Of a stretch of DNA of 64,000 nucleotides, positions 49,672-59,132 are shown piece by piece. The stretch covers positions 1 to 64,000 of the forward strand of contig NZ_AYMJ01000012.1 of NCBI RefSeq assembly GCF_000633255.1, written 5' to 3'. Within the stretch, counting starts at the first letter, position 1. The number at the start of each line of letters is the position of its first letter. This stretch comes from Pseudomonas sp. H1h. GTDB lineage: Bacteria > Pseudomonadota > Gammaproteobacteria > Pseudomonadales > Pseudomonadaceae. The notes below the pieces were generated by a model. The model did no database searches and was not told the origin of the DNA. It was given only the letters and a program-made list of their open reading frames with translations. Position numbers and translations under genes: made by a program.

Positions 49672-50606
49672 GACTGCGCCTCAACTCGTCCGGCCAATTC
49701 GGTTTCGCGTTTGACGATGGCTGCTTCTAGTTCTGGAGAGCGTTTGGCCCATTGTTCAGGCGGGATTGGTTTCGACCATTCGATGATGTCGGGGTAGAGC
49801 AGATCGGGTGGCGGGTAAAGCTTCTTCCTCTGCAGGTAGGTGGCGAGAGGAGCATTGAAGATGAATACGCCAAAGACACCTTCCCACAACAGGGTCAAAA
49901 ACCAGCCACGTTCTTTGGCTTTATCCTTCATGTAATCGATGTAGTAACGCAGGTTGGCCCCTGAATTAAGCGCTGCGGCATCCGGTGCCGCCTCTGGACC
50001 GATTTCCATATAACTGCGCATGCATTCCCACAGAGCCATCGCTGTAGTGCCGCCGCCACAGTTGAAGCCCAGCGAAAAATGCTTGTTGTCTTCCGTGGCG
50101 TGCGGGTCGGGGTTTTCGAAACCGATGACCAGTAGACCCATTGTGGCTTTGCCGGCCTGACTGACTGATGACTGCTGAGTGGCGGCGGCTGTCACCGTTT
50201 CCCAAGGGACAATCCAGTACTCGCCGTTGTCACGAGGGACGCAGACTTCGCGGCGTTGGCGGTTGAACCGTATGGGGAAGGGGACTTCGCGGACGAGGCC
50301 TTGGATCATAATCAGCGTAGGAACGCCTAAAATAATTGCCCCAAGGATCAGAATCTCACGGCTGAATTCAGGTTCGAGATTTCGAGTGAAGAATGACATC
50401 GCTAGAACCACCATCAGCGATGGCCACATCACCATCACCGCCGAGCCGATGCTGTAGTTACCAATATCGAGAAAAACCTCGTTCTTGCGCCAGATGATGT
50501 TGAGCACATCAGAAGGTTTTCTACCGGTGGGAATAGGTAATGGCGCCAGATAGTCATTGCGCGAAAACATCCTTTTTTCCGTTGTGCCTGCCGGTGGCGT
50601 ACTCAT
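49668..50606 (-). CDS. DUF6708 membrane protein, copy 3 (probable T6SS immunity)
   Basis: 312-residue paralogue. Its variable blocks are VVLAMSFFTRNLEPEFSREI in the membrane region and NSGANLRYYIDYMKDKAKER near residue 210, again with a nearby hydrophobic helix (TLLWEGVFGVFIFNAPL). That helix region resembles copy 2 more than copies 1 and 4. The start overlaps the copy 4 stop (ATGA). Confidence 0.72.
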   Translation of the reverse strand: MSTPPAGTTEKRMFSRNDYLAPLPIPTGRKPSDVLNIIWRKNEVFLDIGNYSIGSAVMVMWPSLMVVLAMSFFTRNLEPEFSREILILGAIILGVPTLIMIQGLVREVPFPIRFNRQRREVCVPRDNGEYWIVPWETVTAAATQQSSVSQAGKATMGLLVIGFENPDPHATEDNKHFSLGFNCGGGTTAMALWECMRSYMEIGPEAAPDAAALNSGANLRYYIDYMKDKAKERGWFLTLLWEGVFGVFIFNAPLATYLQRKKLYPPPDLLYPDIIEWSKPIPPEQWAKRSPELEAAIVKRETELAGRVEAQS

Positions 50607-51514
50607 GACTGCGCCTCAACTCGTCCGGCCAATTCGGCTTCGCGTTGGGCTATAGCTTCCTCCAACTCCGGGGAGCGTTTGGCCCACTCTTCGGGAGGGA
50701 TTGGTTTCGACCATTCGGTGATATCGGGATAGGGCAATTCCGGTGGATGGGAAAGCTTCCAGTCCTGCAACTTTTCCGCCAGATAAGTGCCAAGAAACGT
50801 TATGCAGAAAACTCCCCACAGGACGCTTAATATTTCCCCTTTGCGCAGGTCGACGATTAGCGATCCGATTTGGGTTTCTTCGTAAGGTGCGATACCCACC
50901 CGACTTTCGGGGACAGCCTCAGGTCCAATTTCCATGTAACTGCGCGTGCATTCCCATAACGCCATCGCTGTAGTGCCGCCGCCACAGTTGAAGCCCAGCG
51001 AAAAATGCTTGTTGTCTTCCGTGGCGTGCGGGTCGGGGTTTTCGAAACCAATGACCAGAAGGCCCATTGTGGCTTTGCCGGCCTGACTGACTGATGACTG
51101 TTGAGTGGCGGCGGCTGTCACGGTCTCCCAAGGGACGATCCAATATTCGCCGTTGTCGCGGGGAACGCAGACTTCGCGGCGTTGGCGATTGAAGCGTATG
51201 GGTAAGGGGACCTCGCGGAAGAGGCCCTGAATCAACCAAAAAATAGGGAGAGCCATGATGCAAGCTCCCAATATCAACGCATCAGCGTCATCGAAGACGT
51301 ATGCCAGCCCCAAAAACAGCATCACTCCGGGCCACATCACCATCACAGCCGAGCCGATGCTGTAGTTACCGATATCGAGAACCACCTCGTTCTTGCGCCA
51401 GATGGTGTTGAGCACATCGCAAGGCTTTTCACCCGTAGGAATTGGCAATGGCGCCAGATAGTCATTGCGCGAAAACATCCTTTTTTCCGTTGTGCCTGCC
51501 GGTGGCGTACTCAT
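50603..51514 (-). CDS. DUF6708 membrane protein, copy 4, next to the toxin
   Basis: 303 residues, the shortest copy and the one directly after the toxin gene. Its ATG overlaps the toxin stop (ATGA), so it is the best candidate for the cognate immunity protein. Variable blocks: FLGLAYVFDDADALILGACI and RVGIAPYEETQIGSLIVDLR with a helix VLWGVFCITFLGTYLAEKL. The core and tail match the other copies, with an isolated Met-to-Thr change in WEC(M/T)RSYME. Confidence 0.73.
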   Translation of the reverse strand: MSTPPAGTTEKRMFSRNDYLAPLPIPTGEKPCDVLNTIWRKNEVVLDIGNYSIGSAVMVMWPGVMLFLGLAYVFDDADALILGACIMALPIFWLIQGLFREVPLPIRFNRQRREVCVPRDNGEYWIVPWETVTAAATQQSSVSQAGKATMGLLVIGFENPDPHATEDNKHFSLGFNCGGGTTAMALWECTRSYMEIGPEAVPESRVGIAPYEETQIGSLIVDLRKGEILSVLWGVFCITFLGTYLAEKLQDWKLSHPPELPYPDITEWSKPIPPEEWAKRSPELEEAIAQREAELAGRVEAQS

Positions 51515-54500
51515 CGCTTGTCCTTTGGTTGCAGGTAAATGGCGCCGGGGTGATCCTCGCCGAGCGGGTAATTCGGTACACGATCAAGTTCGGGTGTTGG
51601 GTCGTTTCTAAGCACTATGACGCCCGAGGTATTGTTCAACGTAAAAGCCAAACCTCGCTCCCCGCCGATAAAATTTCTAGCGCCGAGTATCCCGGTCAAT
51701 GGCGTGTGATAACGCAACCTTAGTGAAATCGTGCTCGGAGGCGTGCCCAAAACATTCAGCAGTTCGTTGAACGGTCCACTCAGACGTAAACCCTGACCTT
51801 CCTTGAACGGTATCCACTCACAACGACTGCTGGCCAACCAGTACGGGGTCATATCGCGCCAAGGCCTCGGTGCCTTGTAGCTATTGGTCGGGCTGTTCTT
51901 GATCAGATGCCGGAAGCCTAGGGTATCTACCGGGTCACCGATCATACTCAGCTCCAGGTATGCACTGCCGGGTTCCGCACCCGGCAAGTCGATGGTCAAC
52001 GAATTGATGGCACTGACGAAAGTCAGGCCGGAACGGCCATCATCACGCGCCTGCTCCGAACTGCTTTCCATGGTGACTCGTGGCGTGTACAGGATGAGGT
52101 ACAACCGGTCGAGTTCGTCCTGTTGGGCTTTCGGCGCGATAGGCTCCAAATCGTTAGCCCGCGCTTTAGACCAGCAGCAGTTGTTCAGGAAGTTTTGCAG
52201 CGGTGTTTTTTCGAAGAGCCAGGCTGTCAGGTACAGTGCGCCGAACCCCAAAATGATCCAGTTCAACGGCCCCATGTACAGCGTGTAACGCAAGATTGCG
52301 ACATCCGCTGTGATTGACCCTGCTAAGGCACGGGCGGTGTAGCCAAACCCTAATATCGCTTGGGCGCCGAAGGTCGCAACTTGCCCTCCAACCGCGAACT
52401 GACGCAGTTGCAGCCATGGATCGACTCGTTTTTGGGCATCCTCTAGCTGTTGTTTCAAGGATTTGAACTCTTGCAAGGCTGCATAGGCCGACAACCCACC
52501 AATCACCCCACCAAACAAGGTTAAAGTCGGAGCGATTGACCGGCCCCTACCAAACTCTTTAATCCCCAACCCCATCCGCACCTGACTATCAACAACCGCC
52601 ACCAACGCCGCCGCCCCATACAAACTCGCCGACACCGTGTCATTCACCCGCCGGGCATCCATCCCCTCCAGCACCCCGGCCTCGCTCAAATAGTTCTGCA
52701 CATTCACCACGTTGACCAACAACGCCGCCAACGGCACCACTCCCCCGCTGTTGACCACCACTGGCGAATTGACAATCCGCTCCACCCGCCCGCCCCCAAT
52801 GGCTTTCCCCGTCTTGTTCACCCATTCACTCAACGCCTCGGCCCGTTGCCCCAGCAATTTCCACACGGGTCGCCCGGCTTCGATTGCGAACTGCAAGCGG
52901 CTCTCCCCGCCCAACCTCGCAGCGATAAAAATACTCATCCACGACGCACTGAAACCCTTGTCTCCCTTGAGCAACAGCAACGCTGCGCCCAGCCGATTGA
53001 CCAATACATTCCATTGGCTGTCGGCCTCGCGGGCCATGGTTGCGATGTCGTCCAGCACCACCACGCTCAGCGGCGCCAAGGCCTGATGGGTGGCGCTGAG
53101 GTTGTCGGCGGACAGGGCGGCCATCAACTCACCAAGGCGCGAGGCGTTGTTGACTGCCGCCTCAATCGACGGCGCCCAGGCGCTGAACAGTTGCCGGAGT
53201 GCGCTACCGTCGGCGGTGCGCACGTAGTCGGCGTATTGCTCGGCGCCATGGGCGCGAATGCATTGGGCGGTGAGGCAGCCGGTGGCGAGTTCGGTCAGCC
53301 ATTGGCGGGTTTCGAGGTCGTCGTAATCGACAAACCAGGTGCCGCTGGCCGAGCGTTTCAGGTACACGCCACGGTCGGCGAACAACGCCGTGTGGCGTTG
53401 TTCGAGTTGTTGGAAGTGGCCGGCGGCGGTGTCGGTGAACCATGTGTTCATGGCGTCGAGGTCGATGTACTTGCCGACCTTGGCGCTGAATGCGTGATTG
53501 TTGAGGTTGGCGTGTTTTTCCGCGCGGTATTGCCGGACCACTTCCTCCGCTTCGTAGTACAGATCGGCCGGAATAAACGCCCGCACCGGGCCGACAATGG
53601 CCGCGATTCGCGCGTCACGGACTGCAGCTTCGGCCTCGGTCGGCCGACCGCCGTATTGGCGATCCCGGGTTTCAACCCTGAGTTCCTCGTTCAGCCGATC
53701 CTGGGTGTCGAGCATGATCTGGCCCTGTTCGGGCGTCAGGCTGATGTCGCGATCCTTGTAGCGGTAGCTGAGATTGCCGGCCAGTTCGGCGCCATCTTCG
53801 CTGATCAGACTGCGCACGAAACCGCCGATGCTCAGGCGCAGATTGTTTTCGCCCAACCATTTTTCGTGGCCGGCTTCCAGCCATTCCTGTTCGTGGTTGA
53901 TGTCGCGTAACACGCCCAGATCATCGTCCAGGCAGGCGAAAACGGCGAACAGGCCCTCGGTTTGTGCTTTGGCGCTTTCCAGCCAATCGCGCGTGCCCTG
54001 CCCGTCCCACGGCTCGGCGCTCCACTCGCCCGGAGGCTCGTCGCTGGCGTCGGGATATTGCGCAAGAACCTTGTGGCGCTCGCGGTTGCGATGCATGGCG
54101 TCTGTGTAGGCCTTGATGTTGGTCGGCGTCGGGACCTCTAACAGCGTCGCGCCAAGGGCTTCGGTGTCCTCGGCGTTTTTTTGCTGGTCGACTTTCATTG
54201 ACCGGGCATAGGTCTCCGGGAGAAGTTCGGCGATGACCTCATCGGCCTTCTCCAGCGGCGGACAGTGCGGGGCCTGCAATTCGTCGGCCACCGTGCGCAA
54301 GGCGATCTGGCGCATGTGCTGGCTGCGTTTGCCGCTGCTCTCGCTCAGGACTCGGCAATGCTCGGCGTTCAACGGGAACTCGCTGTAAAGCATCCAGGCG
54401 TCGTGGACTTTTTGCAGTGACAGGCCTGTGAGTGTGGCGTCGGGCACCGGAGCGGCCGCCGCGTCCAGCGCCTGCTCTTGCAGCAGCCCCTGCGGCGAAA

Positions 54501-54783
54501 CGGCAAAACGCTTGAGCGGCCCCTGATGCTACCAGAGGTACACAAACCCCGCCCGCAAACGACGTGCTGCTATCGGGCGGCTCTGCGGCGTAATACCGGG
54601 AACGCAACAAGCGTGTTCAGCCTTTTCGTGCGCCAGCGCATAGCGCACCGGCACCACAAACAGTTCGGGCTGACTGGCAGGACACGGATGCACCGTGCAG
54701 TTGATATCTACGTGTGGCTGGGCTTTGGCCTCGCGTTCGGCCTGAGCGGCCTCGTCGACCATGGCCAGTTTTTCGGCGCTCAT
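51511..54783 (-). pseudogene. VasX-like T6SS effector interrupted by an in-frame TAG
   Basis: Large type VI secretion toxin of the VasX / BTH_I2691 type. Codons 1-84 begin MSAEKLAMVDEAAQAEREAK and carry the family N-terminal motif LFVVPVRYALAHEKA and LRAGFVYLW. Codon 85 is TAG (54529-54531). The same frame then continues without a shift through HQGPLKRFAVSPQGLLQ for 1005 more codons, so the intact protein would have about 1090 residues. The C-terminal third has at least four membrane helices (for example LYGAAALVAVVDSQVRMGLG, LNWIILGFGALYLTAWLFEK), as in pore-forming VasX, and ends in a soluble domain. A GTG at 54447 opens the downstream part but has no ribosome site. The gene is in a vgrG operon. 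Nonsense mutation, sequencing error and readthrough all fit. Confidence 0.82.
54529..54531 (-). other. in-frame TAG codon in the T6SS effector
   Basis: TAG follows the Trp codon of the conserved FVYLW segment. The codons on both sides (FVYLW / HQGPLKRF) are in the same frame and both look like effector N-terminal domain, so only this codon breaks the gene. A single change could turn a CAG, TAC/TAT or TGG codon into TAG. Confidence 0.9.
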
Positions 54784-55613
54784 CGGGCGAAGTCCTTGTC
54801 GGTCAGCAATTGGTGCGTCAATGCACAGTTGAGGTTGTCCAGACGCTGGTGCGGCAACACCCGGGGTTCGGCCAGCAATTGCCGGTAGGCGCCGTGCTCC
54901 GCCCCATCGGGAAAGTCAGTGCCCAGCACCGTGAAAAAGCGCGCCCAGAGCAGGACTTCATCGACGGCACTGAAGCCACTGCGGGCTGCACTGGCCTGAC
55001 AGTCCACGGCCCATTGCTGCAAAGCAGTCGAATCCATTGAGTTGAGGTATGTGGCGAAATGGCGTTGACCGTGTGCGATCAACTGTCGGGAGAAAGACTG
55101 GCGCTTGACCGCGTTCAGCTGATCGAGTTGTTCCGCTGTCAGCAGCAGCCAGGGCTTATGCGCATAGGGGATCGCGGGGTGCTCGGTTTGCTGATGAATC
55201 TGTAAATCCGGCAGACGAATCAGCCGTACCGGCCCCATCAATCGATCAAGCTCAGGCGCGGGCAAATCCTTCAGCCACAACGCGGCAATTCGCGGGTCGT
55301 AGAACCGGAAGAAAACCGTCGCAGCCCCGTCGACACGCGCGTGGATCAGGCTGCGCACATGCGCCAGCACTTGATCTTCGTCGGCCTCAGACTCCAGCCA
55401 GATGCCCGCCGTTGCGCTCCACTCCTGGCAAAAAACCGATGCCAACGGGCTATCGGGGGTCACACCGATCAGCACGGGGCCGGCCTTGTCCAAAGCGCTG
55501 TAGGCGGTACGTTGATAAAGCGAGTGAACAGGCGTGCCGCCCGTCAGCTCGAACAGGCGATCCGGAAGGTTTTCGATCTGGACTCGATCCAGCAACAGAT
55601 ACGCCCGGCTCAT
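54780..55613 (-). CDS. DUF4123 T6SS effector adaptor (Tap/TEC type)
   Basis: 277-residue cytoplasmic chaperone/adaptor that loads a specific effector onto its VgrG. It starts MSRAYLLLDRVQIENLPDRL and shows the DUF4123 pattern: YSALDKAGPVLIGV near the front, VFFRFYDPRIAALWL in the middle, a helical C-terminal region after about residue 180. ATG overlaps the vgrG stop and the TGA overlaps the effector start, both as ATGA, and AGGTGAG lies just upstream. Its cargo is expected to be the VasX-like effector that follows. Confidence 0.9.
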   Translation of the reverse strand: MSRAYLLLDRVQIENLPDRLFELTGGTPVHSLYQRTAYSALDKAGPVLIGVTPDSPLASVFCQEWSATAGIWLESEADEDQVLAHVRSLIHARVDGAATVFFRFYDPRIAALWLKDLPAPELDRLMGPVRLIRLPDLQIHQQTEHPAIPYAHKPWLLLTAEQLDQLNAVKRQSFSRQLIAHGQRHFATYLNSMDSTALQQWAVDCQASAARSGFSAVDEVLLWARFFTVLGTDFPDGAEHGAYRQLLAEPRVLPHQRLDNLNCALTHQLLTDKDFAR

Positions 55614-57631
55614 GCGCTCACCTGTGACAGTTTTTCGCACACGGCACAGACTGAGGAGGCTTGCGCTGCCGCCTGAGTCAGCGCAGCCATTTGCGCGGTG
55701 ACCGACAGCGCGAGCAGCGCCTGCGGATCTTCGGGCACCGCCGACAACGCCGTCTGCGCCGCCACCCCCGCCACCGGCGCACCGCCCTCGACGATGGCCA
55801 CACTGCTGAAGATCCCGGCCGCATTGATCACGAGGTGATGCCCACCCGCCGTCAGCGACAGGCTCGTGCCGGCATCGATCACCACCTGGCTGGCGGTAAC
55901 GCGGGCATGCGGGCCGGCCTGAATCACCATCGTGCCGTGGGCAGTCGTGCTGCTGTTGCCGCTGACGCTCAGCACGTCATCGGTGCCGATCACCGTGTGG
56001 CGCGTACCGTCAGTGGTGTGCCGTTCATCAGCCTTGATCAGGCTGGTGCTGTGGTTGTCGACCTGCTCGAAACGGTCGCGACGGACCAGGCTGCGGCTGT
56101 CGTTGAAGATCAGTTGTTCGAAATCACGTTCGGCGCGCAGGTAGATTTTTTCCTGGCCGGCGCGGTCTTCGATCATCAGTTCGTTGTAGCCGCCGGTGTG
56201 CGGCGAACTGTGGCTGCGCAGCACGGTTCGAGTCTTGTGCTCGGGCAAGGCGTAAGGCGGAGACTTGACCTTGTTGGCCACGCAACCGGTGATCAGCGGC
56301 TGGTCCGGGTCGCCCTCGAGAAAGGTCACCACGACTTCCATGCCGATGCGCGGGATGGTCACCGAACCGAAATTTTCACCGGCCCAACTCGATGCAACAC
56401 GAATCCAGCAACTGCTGCGTTCGCTGTCGAGTTCGGCACGGTCCCAGTTCAGCTCGCATTTCACGCGGCCATATTCGTCGCAGTAGATTTCTTCGTTGGC
56501 AGGCCCGGTGACGCGTGCGGTCTGGCTGACCAGCGGCCGGCGAGGCGCTGGCAATGGCGGGCGAAACACCACCTCGGCGGGAATCGCGCTGAAGCTGTTG
56601 CGATAGCCCTGAGTGAAACCGTCGGTGTCTTTCGCGTCGCTGGTAATCGATTCCTCAAGCACCTGGGGCTGTCGGCCAGTGTGAGAAACGCTGAGCAACA
56701 GCCACAGGTCATTGCCGCTTTTGCGCGGGTGCTCGGTCAGTTCGAACAGGTGGCCGCAGCGCAGGCTCGACTGATCGCTCTGCCCCTCGCCCAGTTCATA
56801 GTCGCTGCGACAGCGCTCAAGTGCCTGCCGGGCCAGTTGCTTGCCGCGCTTTTCGTTTTCGATCAACAGCGGGTATCGGTAGTCCTCCAGCACCGGGGTG
56901 AAGTCGGCGGTGAATCTACTTTCCAGCAGTAGACTCGGACGTTCGAGGTCATAGTCGCGGCGGGTAACGGTGCTGGTGCGCGTGCTTTTGCGCACGCTGA
57001 AGCGGCTGACCACCGGGTGCTCAGCGACCATACCCGAGTCCTGTTGATAGGGCGTGGCGCCGAGGGTGGGCAGGAACACCTGATCGTCGGTGAACACCAG
57101 CAAATGATCGTCCGCCGAGTGCTGATGATGCCAGGCGATGCCGTCCTCGGCGCATAGCCTCTGGATGAACTCGTAGTCACTTTCGGCGTACTGCGTACAG
57201 TATTCGCGAACAGCGCTGGTGCTGACATGAAAGCTGAACGCATCGGCCTGAAGGCCATGGCCCTTGAGCACCTGCGCGATGATCTGCGGCACGGTCAGAC
57301 GCTGAAAAATTCGTTGATCGCGGCTGAACTGCAAGTAATACAGCGCTGGCACCAGCGTCAGGTGATAGCGGGTCAGGCGCTTGCCGGCCTCACCGACCAA
57401 GACGTCTTCGATATGCCCGTGAATGCCTTCGCCGCGATGGCCGAATTGCAGAAACGCGGGTTGGCCGAGCACACTCTCCAGATCGAAATCAGGGTGCTCG
57501 CTGACCAGTTCGACCCGGATGCCGTAGAGGTTACTGATCGCTTCGGTGCCACTGAAGGCCAGCACCTGAAAGTCGTGACGGATTGCAGGAATCTGCAACG
57601 CAAAATGCGCGGCATTGGCCGGCCGGAACAT
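55610..57631 (-). CDS. vgrG: VgrG (TssI) T6SS spike protein
   Basis: Trimeric puncturing tip of the type VI secretion system. The product is 673 residues. The gp27-like N-terminal part includes RYHLTLVPALYYLQFSRDQR and YCTQYAESDYEFIQRLCAED. The gp5-like OB part includes VTIPRIGMEVVVTFLEGDPD, followed by a beta-helix with Val/Thr repeats. There is an extra C-terminal tail of about 80 residues, Ala rich, with a CAVC pair near the end. The ATG at 57631 has AAGGA 7 nt upstream and gives MFRPANAAHFALQIPAIRHD. No other T6SS structural gene is in the window, so this is an orphan vgrG island. Confidence 0.95.
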   Translation of the reverse strand: MFRPANAAHFALQIPAIRHDFQVLAFSGTEAISNLYGIRVELVSEHPDFDLESVLGQPAFLQFGHRGEGIHGHIEDVLVGEAGKRLTRYHLTLVPALYYLQFSRDQRIFQRLTVPQIIAQVLKGHGLQADAFSFHVSTSAVREYCTQYAESDYEFIQRLCAEDGIAWHHQHSADDHLLVFTDDQVFLPTLGATPYQQDSGMVAEHPVVSRFSVRKSTRTSTVTRRDYDLERPSLLLESRFTADFTPVLEDYRYPLLIENEKRGKQLARQALERCRSDYELGEGQSDQSSLRCGHLFELTEHPRKSGNDLWLLLSVSHTGRQPQVLEESITSDAKDTDGFTQGYRNSFSAIPAEVVFRPPLPAPRRPLVSQTARVTGPANEEIYCDEYGRVKCELNWDRAELDSERSSCWIRVASSWAGENFGSVTIPRIGMEVVVTFLEGDPDQPLITGCVANKVKSPPYALPEHKTRTVLRSHSSPHTGGYNELMIEDRAGQEKIYLRAERDFEQLIFNDSRSLVRRDRFEQVDNHSTSLIKADERHTTDGTRHTVIGTDDVLSVSGNSSTTAHGTMVIQAGPHARVTASQVVIDAGTSLSLTAGGHHLVINAAGIFSSVAIVEGGAPVAGVAAQTALSAVPEDPQALLALSVTAQMAALTQAAAQASSVCAVCEKLSQVSA

Positions 57632-57807
57632 ACGCTTATCCTTAAGCAAATAGGAAAAGAGCGCGATGTCCAAACCGTCCGTGGTTCGTGCTCGCGAGTA
57701 TTGGCGGGCACGGTAACAACGGGGAAAAAAAATCTATGTAGGAAGGCTCGCTGAAGAATGCGGGAACATTCCTCAATGCGAATATCAGCTTCTACTAAAA
57801 GGCCGGT

Positions 57808-57840
57808 TTAAAAGAGATCGCTGCGCGCGATCTCTTTTAA
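57808..57840 (-). terminator. strong hairpin between waaA and vgrG
   Basis: Perfect 14-bp stem TTAAAAGAGATCGC / GCGATCTCTTTTAA with a 5-nt loop, 7 bp past the waaA stop. It would end waaA transcription before the T6SS island, leaving vgrG to its own promoter in the remaining 175 bp, where I see no clear consensus. Confidence 0.8.
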
Positions 57841-57846
57841 GCCGGG

Positions 57847-59121
57847 CTACTTTAATAACCTGCCCATTCCATCCAGCAGTCGCTGCAACGCGCCCTGATT
57901 GCGGCGCATCACCGCCAGCCCGGCCTCGGCCATGCGTTGCGCATCACGCGGCAATTCGAACAGCCGCTGCACTTCCACCGCCAGCCCTTCGGCATCATCC
58001 ACTTCGGCCAACGCCCCGGCCTCGCGCAATTGCGCGGCGATGTCGAGGAAGTTGAACAGGTGCGGGCCGCTGAGCACCGGTTTTGCCAGGGCCGCCGGCT
58101 CCAGCAGGTTATGCCCGCCGTTCGGCACCAGGCTGCCACCGACGAAAGCGCTGTCAGCCAGCGCATAGAGAAACAGCAACTCGCCCATGGTGTCGCCGAG
58201 CAGCACCGAGGTGTCGGCCTCGACGTTGGCACCGGTAGAGCGGCGCACCGTGGCAAAGCCTTCGCGCTGGCACAATTCGAACACCGCGTTGAAGCGCTCT
58301 GGATGACGCGGCACCAGAATCAGCAGCGCATTCGGGTAGTTCGCCAGCAGGCGACGATGGGCGTCGAGCACCACTTCGTCTTCGCCTTCGTGGGTGCTGG
58401 CGGCGATCCACACCGGGCGCTCCAGCGCCTGCCATTGGCCGCGCAATTGATTGGCGCGTTGCAGCAGTTGCGGGTCGATGGTCAGGTCGAACTTGATCGA
58501 ACCGGTGACCTCGACCGTCTCCGGGCGCGCACCCAGATCACGAAAGCGCTGGGCTTCGGCTTCGGTCTGCACCGCGAACAAGCTCATTTCAGCCAGCATC
58601 GGCGCGGTCAGCTTGCTGAAGCGGCCATAACCCCGGGCCGAACGTTCGGACAATCGGCCGTTGGCCAGCGCCACCGGGATCCCGCGTTTGGCGCACTGGT
58701 GGATGTGGTTGGGCCACAGCTCGGTTTCCATGATCACCGCCAGTTTCGGCTGGACGCGATCCAGGAAGCGCGCTGCCGCACACGGCAAGTCGTACGGCAG
58801 ATAGCAATGCTGGATGCGCGGCTCGTTGGCGAACAACGCCTGAATCCGCTCCGAACCGGTCGGGGTCATGCAGGTCACGGTGATCGGCAGCTGGGGATAA
58901 CGTTGCAGCAAGGCGCGGATCATCGGCGCGGCGGCGATGCTTTCGCCCACCGACACCGCATGCACCCAGATCCCGCCGGGCTGCAGCGACGGCATCCCGT
59001 AGGAGAAGCGCTCGCCAATCCGCTTGGCATACGCCGGGGCCTTGCGCGAGCGCAGCCACAGCCGAATCGCCACCAATGGCAGCCCCAGGTAAAACAGCGC
59101 GGTGTAGAGAGTTCTATTCAT
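57847..59121 (-). CDS. waaA: 3-deoxy-D-manno-octulosonic acid transferase
   Basis: Inner-membrane-associated glycosyltransferase that adds Kdo to lipid A. The product is 424 residues. The N-terminus is MNRTLYTALFYLGLPLVAIR, with a membrane-proximal hydrophobic stretch. GT30 features include IWVHAVSVGESIAAAPMIRA and, in the C-terminal half, LLFLYALADSAFVGGSLVPN and GGHNLLEPAAL. It ends next to a strong terminator and has hldE, another LPS core gene, nearby. Confidence 0.96.
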   Translation of the reverse strand: MNRTLYTALFYLGLPLVAIRLWLRSRKAPAYAKRIGERFSYGMPSLQPGGIWVHAVSVGESIAAAPMIRALLQRYPQLPITVTCMTPTGSERIQALFANEPRIQHCYLPYDLPCAAARFLDRVQPKLAVIMETELWPNHIHQCAKRGIPVALANGRLSERSARGYGRFSKLTAPMLAEMSLFAVQTEAEAQRFRDLGARPETVEVTGSIKFDLTIDPQLLQRANQLRGQWQALERPVWIAASTHEGEDEVVLDAHRRLLANYPNALLILVPRHPERFNAVFELCQREGFATVRRSTGANVEADTSVLLGDTMGELLFLYALADSAFVGGSLVPNGGHNLLEPAALAKPVLSGPHLFNFLDIAAQLREAGALAEVDDAEGLAVEVQRLFELPRDAQRMAEAGLAVMRRNQGALQRLLDGMGRLLK

Positions 59122-59132
59122 GGCGGCGGAGT

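Larger units (their letters stand above)
47774..51514 (-). repeat. four tandem near-identical DUF6708 gene copies
   Basis: Four direct repeats of about 0.91-0.97 kb. The first 60 codons and a core block of about 100 codons (near 48150-48440, 49085-49380, 50005-50300 and 50930-51220) are almost identical in DNA, including silent positions. The membrane-region and late-middle blocks have diverged completely. The pattern suggests recent duplication with recombination or gene conversion. Confidence 0.9.

Noticed and set aside
47774..51514. Repeated blocks as a possible CRISPR or Rhs-type repeat array
   Set aside because: The repeats are about 0.9 kb coding copies with intact start and stop codons, not short spaced repeats, and no YD repeats are present.
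51511..54447. Downstream 978-codon frame starting at GTG as the true effector start
   Set aside because: No ribosome site precedes this GTG and 27 in-frame codons between the TAG and the GTG also look like effector sequence.
54529..54783. The first 84 codons of the effector as a separate small protein gene
   Set aside because: The frame continues directly past the TAG with effector-like sequence, and the stretch before it is only part of the VasX N-terminal domain, so it is a fragment of one interrupted gene.
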